Source of the DNA: Lysobacter sp. S4-A87
GTDB taxonomy: Bacteria; Pseudomonadota; Gammaproteobacteria; Xanthomonadales; Xanthomonadaceae
DNA length: 64,000 bases
Direction of reading: 5' to 3'
Assembly (NCBI RefSeq): GCF_022637455.1
Contig: NZ_CP093341.1
Span: forward strand, 1,054,001-1,118,000
Part shown: piece by piece, positions 62,550 through 64,000 of the stretch
Layout: each line of letters begins with the position of its first letter
Numbering within the stretch: position 1 is the first letter of the stretch
Program-made: the position numbers and the translations under genes
The notes under the pieces: generated by a model
Told to the model about the DNA's origin: nothing
Seen by the model: only the letters and a program-made list of their open reading frames with translations
Databases searched by the model: none

Positions 62550-64000
62550 TCAGGCTCCGAGCGATTCGCGCAGTGGCTGCAGCTGCCGTTCGTAACGCTT
62601 CCACGCGCCAACGCCGCGGCCGTGGATGCCCTCGCGTACCTGGCTGCTGCTCGCCGTTGCCACCGGCGCCTGGTTCCGGGCGATGTCGGACAGCCCTGCC
62701 TGTGGCGGCAGGCCAAGGAACTCGATCAGCTGCGCGGCCACGGTTTCCGGATCGGCCACCAGCGCTTCGTAGTCGACCACGCGCACGGCATGCGGCGCCG
62801 CGTCCTGCCAGTGCTGCATCCAGCGCTGCACGTTGCGGTTGTGCGCGGCCAGGTCGTCGAGTCCATAGCTGTACGCATAGGCATCGCCCTGGAACAGTTC
62901 CTTGAGGTTGGAAAAGCACGCGTCCATCGGATCGCGGCGCAGGCACAGGATGCGTGCCTGCGGCAGCGCCTGCAGGATCATCGGGATGTTGAACAGGTTC
63001 TGCGGGTTCTTGTCGAGCACGCACGGGCGCCCCGGTGCCAGCAACCGCATCCGCTGCGCATACAGATGCCCGGCCGCGCGCAAGTCGGTGCCCTGCAAAC
63101 GTTGCAGGCTCGCCGCAGAGTGACGGAAGAAGTGGTCCGACGCCTGGCTGAGCGCCGCCGCGAAGTCGTTGCGTTCGCCGACCGGATCCACCCAGCCATG
63201 GTTGCCGAGGATGCGATCGAGCAGTGTCGTGCCGGTGCGCGGCATGCCGACGATGAAGACAGGCAACGGGCGCTCGCCCGGCGCAGGTGCAGCCACGGGC
63301 GTCGGTACCGGCAGGCGCATCAGTGCTTCCAGGTGGGCTGCTTCCGCTGCTGCGTCATAGGCCAGGCGCTTGCGCATGATCGCCGCGCCCTGTTCGAGCG
63401 CCTGCCACGCCTGGTCGACCTCGCCTGCCGCGTCCAGTTCGTGGAACAGGGCATACAACAGATGTGCCTGCTCGACACCGCCCGCCGTGCAGCCCGCCAG
63501 CGCCTGGCGGATGCGCGGCACACGCTGCAGCGGCGTGCGCGCCCTGCCATGCGTGGCGAGCGCCCAGTGCGCATCGGCGAACCCCGGTGACTGCACCAGT
63601 GCCGCCTCGTAGGCCTGTTCGGCACCGGCCATGTCGCCGAGGAAACGCAACACGTTGCCGCGCGTATACGACAGCAGCGGATGGGCCGGCACGTGCCGGG
63701 CGACGCCATCGAGGAAGCGCAATGCATCTTCGTAGCGACCCGCCAGCCACAGGTGCTGGGCCAGCACCGCCGATTGCTGGAGGATGTTCGGATCGGACCA
63801 GTCGGCCGACAGGATCACGGAAGCGACCTCGGCCTCCTCGGCGAACTCCAGCAGGCGCCCGGTGACATAGCCGGCGTTGCGGGTGCTTGCCTTCAGGCGC
63901 ACCGCATCGGCGGCACGCAGGGCATGCTCCCTCGCCGTGCAGTAGCGGTCGCCCGCCTGCGCCAGGCGCGACATGCGCAACTGCGCCGGCACATGGTGCG
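62550..64000 (-). CDS. TPR-sulfotransferase, upstream copy (5' end beyond window)
   Basis: About 480 visible residues, paralogous to the next gene. TPR-like repeats (YEDALRFLDGVARHVPAHPL, AEQAYEAALVQSPGFADAHW) precede the sulfotransferase domain with PVFIVGMPRTGTTLLDRIL (PAPS 5'-phosphosulfate loop) and LRRDPMDACFSNLKELFQGD. A GTG at 63992 is in frame, but the frame stays open to the edge (His-His codons before it), and more TPR units would be expected, so I treat the gene as partial. It is the first member of the tandem pair. Confidence 0.85.
   Translation of the reverse strand, partial: HHVPAQLRMSRLAQAGDRYCTAREHALRAADAVRLKASTRNAGYVTGRLLEFAEEAEVASVILSADWSDPNILQQSAVLAQHLWLAGRYEDALRFLDGVARHVPAHPLLSYTRGNVLRFLGDMAGAEQAYEAALVQSPGFADAHWALATHGRARTPLQRVPRIRQALAGCTAGGVEQAHLLYALFHELDAAGEVDQAWQALEQGAAIMRKRLAYDAAAEAAHLEALMRLPVPTPVAAPAPGERPLPVFIVGMPRTGTTLLDRILGNHGWVDPVGERNDFAAALSQASDHFFRHSAASLQRLQGTDLRAAGHLYAQRMRLLAPGRPCVLDKNPQNLFNIPMILQALPQARILCLRRDPMDACFSNLKELFQGDAYAYSYGLDDLAAHNRNVQRWMQHWQDAAPHAVRVVDYEALVADPETVAAQLIEFLGLPPQAGLSDIARNQAPVATASSSQVREGIHGRGVGAWKRYERQLQPLRESLGA

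Overview
The window is chromosomal DNA of a high-GC gammaproteobacterium, most likely of the Xanthomonadaceae/Lysobacteraceae (Lysobacter-like). The grounds are the very GC-rich third codon positions, a FimX-type pilus regulator, an Oar-type TonB receptor, tandem TPR-sulfotransferases, PhaB/PhaR, and family-type intergenic palindromes (three sites of a 'gtagcccgggtaagc' element). No phage, transposase, integrase or CRISPR array is visible.

Layout. 0-4 kb: a folE2 fragment, then a minus-strand run mtaD - ubiG - mupP - squalene/phytoene-synthase-like, the mtaD-ubiG-mupP order resembling Pseudomonas. 4-12 kb: efp diverging from its modification gene epmB, a degenerate c-di-GMP receptor (fimX), htpX, gluQ, phaB and phaR. 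12-16.2 kb: an M48 protease, a lipoprotein with a formylglycine-generating-enzyme fold, rnd and tRNA-Ala(CGC). 16.3-23.9 kb looks accessory. It holds an operon headed by an 871-residue muramidase + papain-like protease + alpha/beta-hydrolase fusion with a membrane protein and a FecR-like exported protein, a wrecked cytochrome-family gene, a Phd-type antitoxin with a zeta toxin, an EF-hand protein and a glycine-zipper lipoprotein. 24-30 kb: a tripartite RND efflux operon, followed by a decayed protein-kinase fragment.

30.2-46.3 kb is the most coherent block: two divergent gene sets around one AT-rich promoter region at about 39.5 kb. The minus arm has a transglutaminase-like protein, an Oar-type TonB receptor, lysA (diaminopimelate decarboxylase), a serine beta-lactamase-fold hydrolase and a VanX-type D-Ala-D-Ala dipeptidase. 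The plus arm has a DUF819 permease, an SH3-NlpC/P60 endopeptidase, an L-Ala-D/L-Glu epimerase, a MurR/RpiR regulator, an L,D-transpeptidase-fold lipoprotein and a glutamate/dicarboxylate symporter. Together they could take apart peptidoglycan stem peptides (D-Ala-D-Ala, L-Ala-D-Glu, diaminopimelate) and use the amino acids. I infer a muropeptide-scavenging locus, which would suit a bacteriolytic organism. An aldehyde dehydrogenase of the lysine-catabolic AmaB type follows after tRNA-Arg(CCT).

46.5-64 kb is mostly housekeeping: pyrD-murB-EamA transporter, a PAP2 phosphatase, ispG, xseA, a ThDP enzyme paired with an aldehyde dehydrogenase, an exported hydrolase-fold protein lacking its nucleophile, a VWA lipoprotein, and two tandem TPR-sulfotransferases, the second running off the window end.
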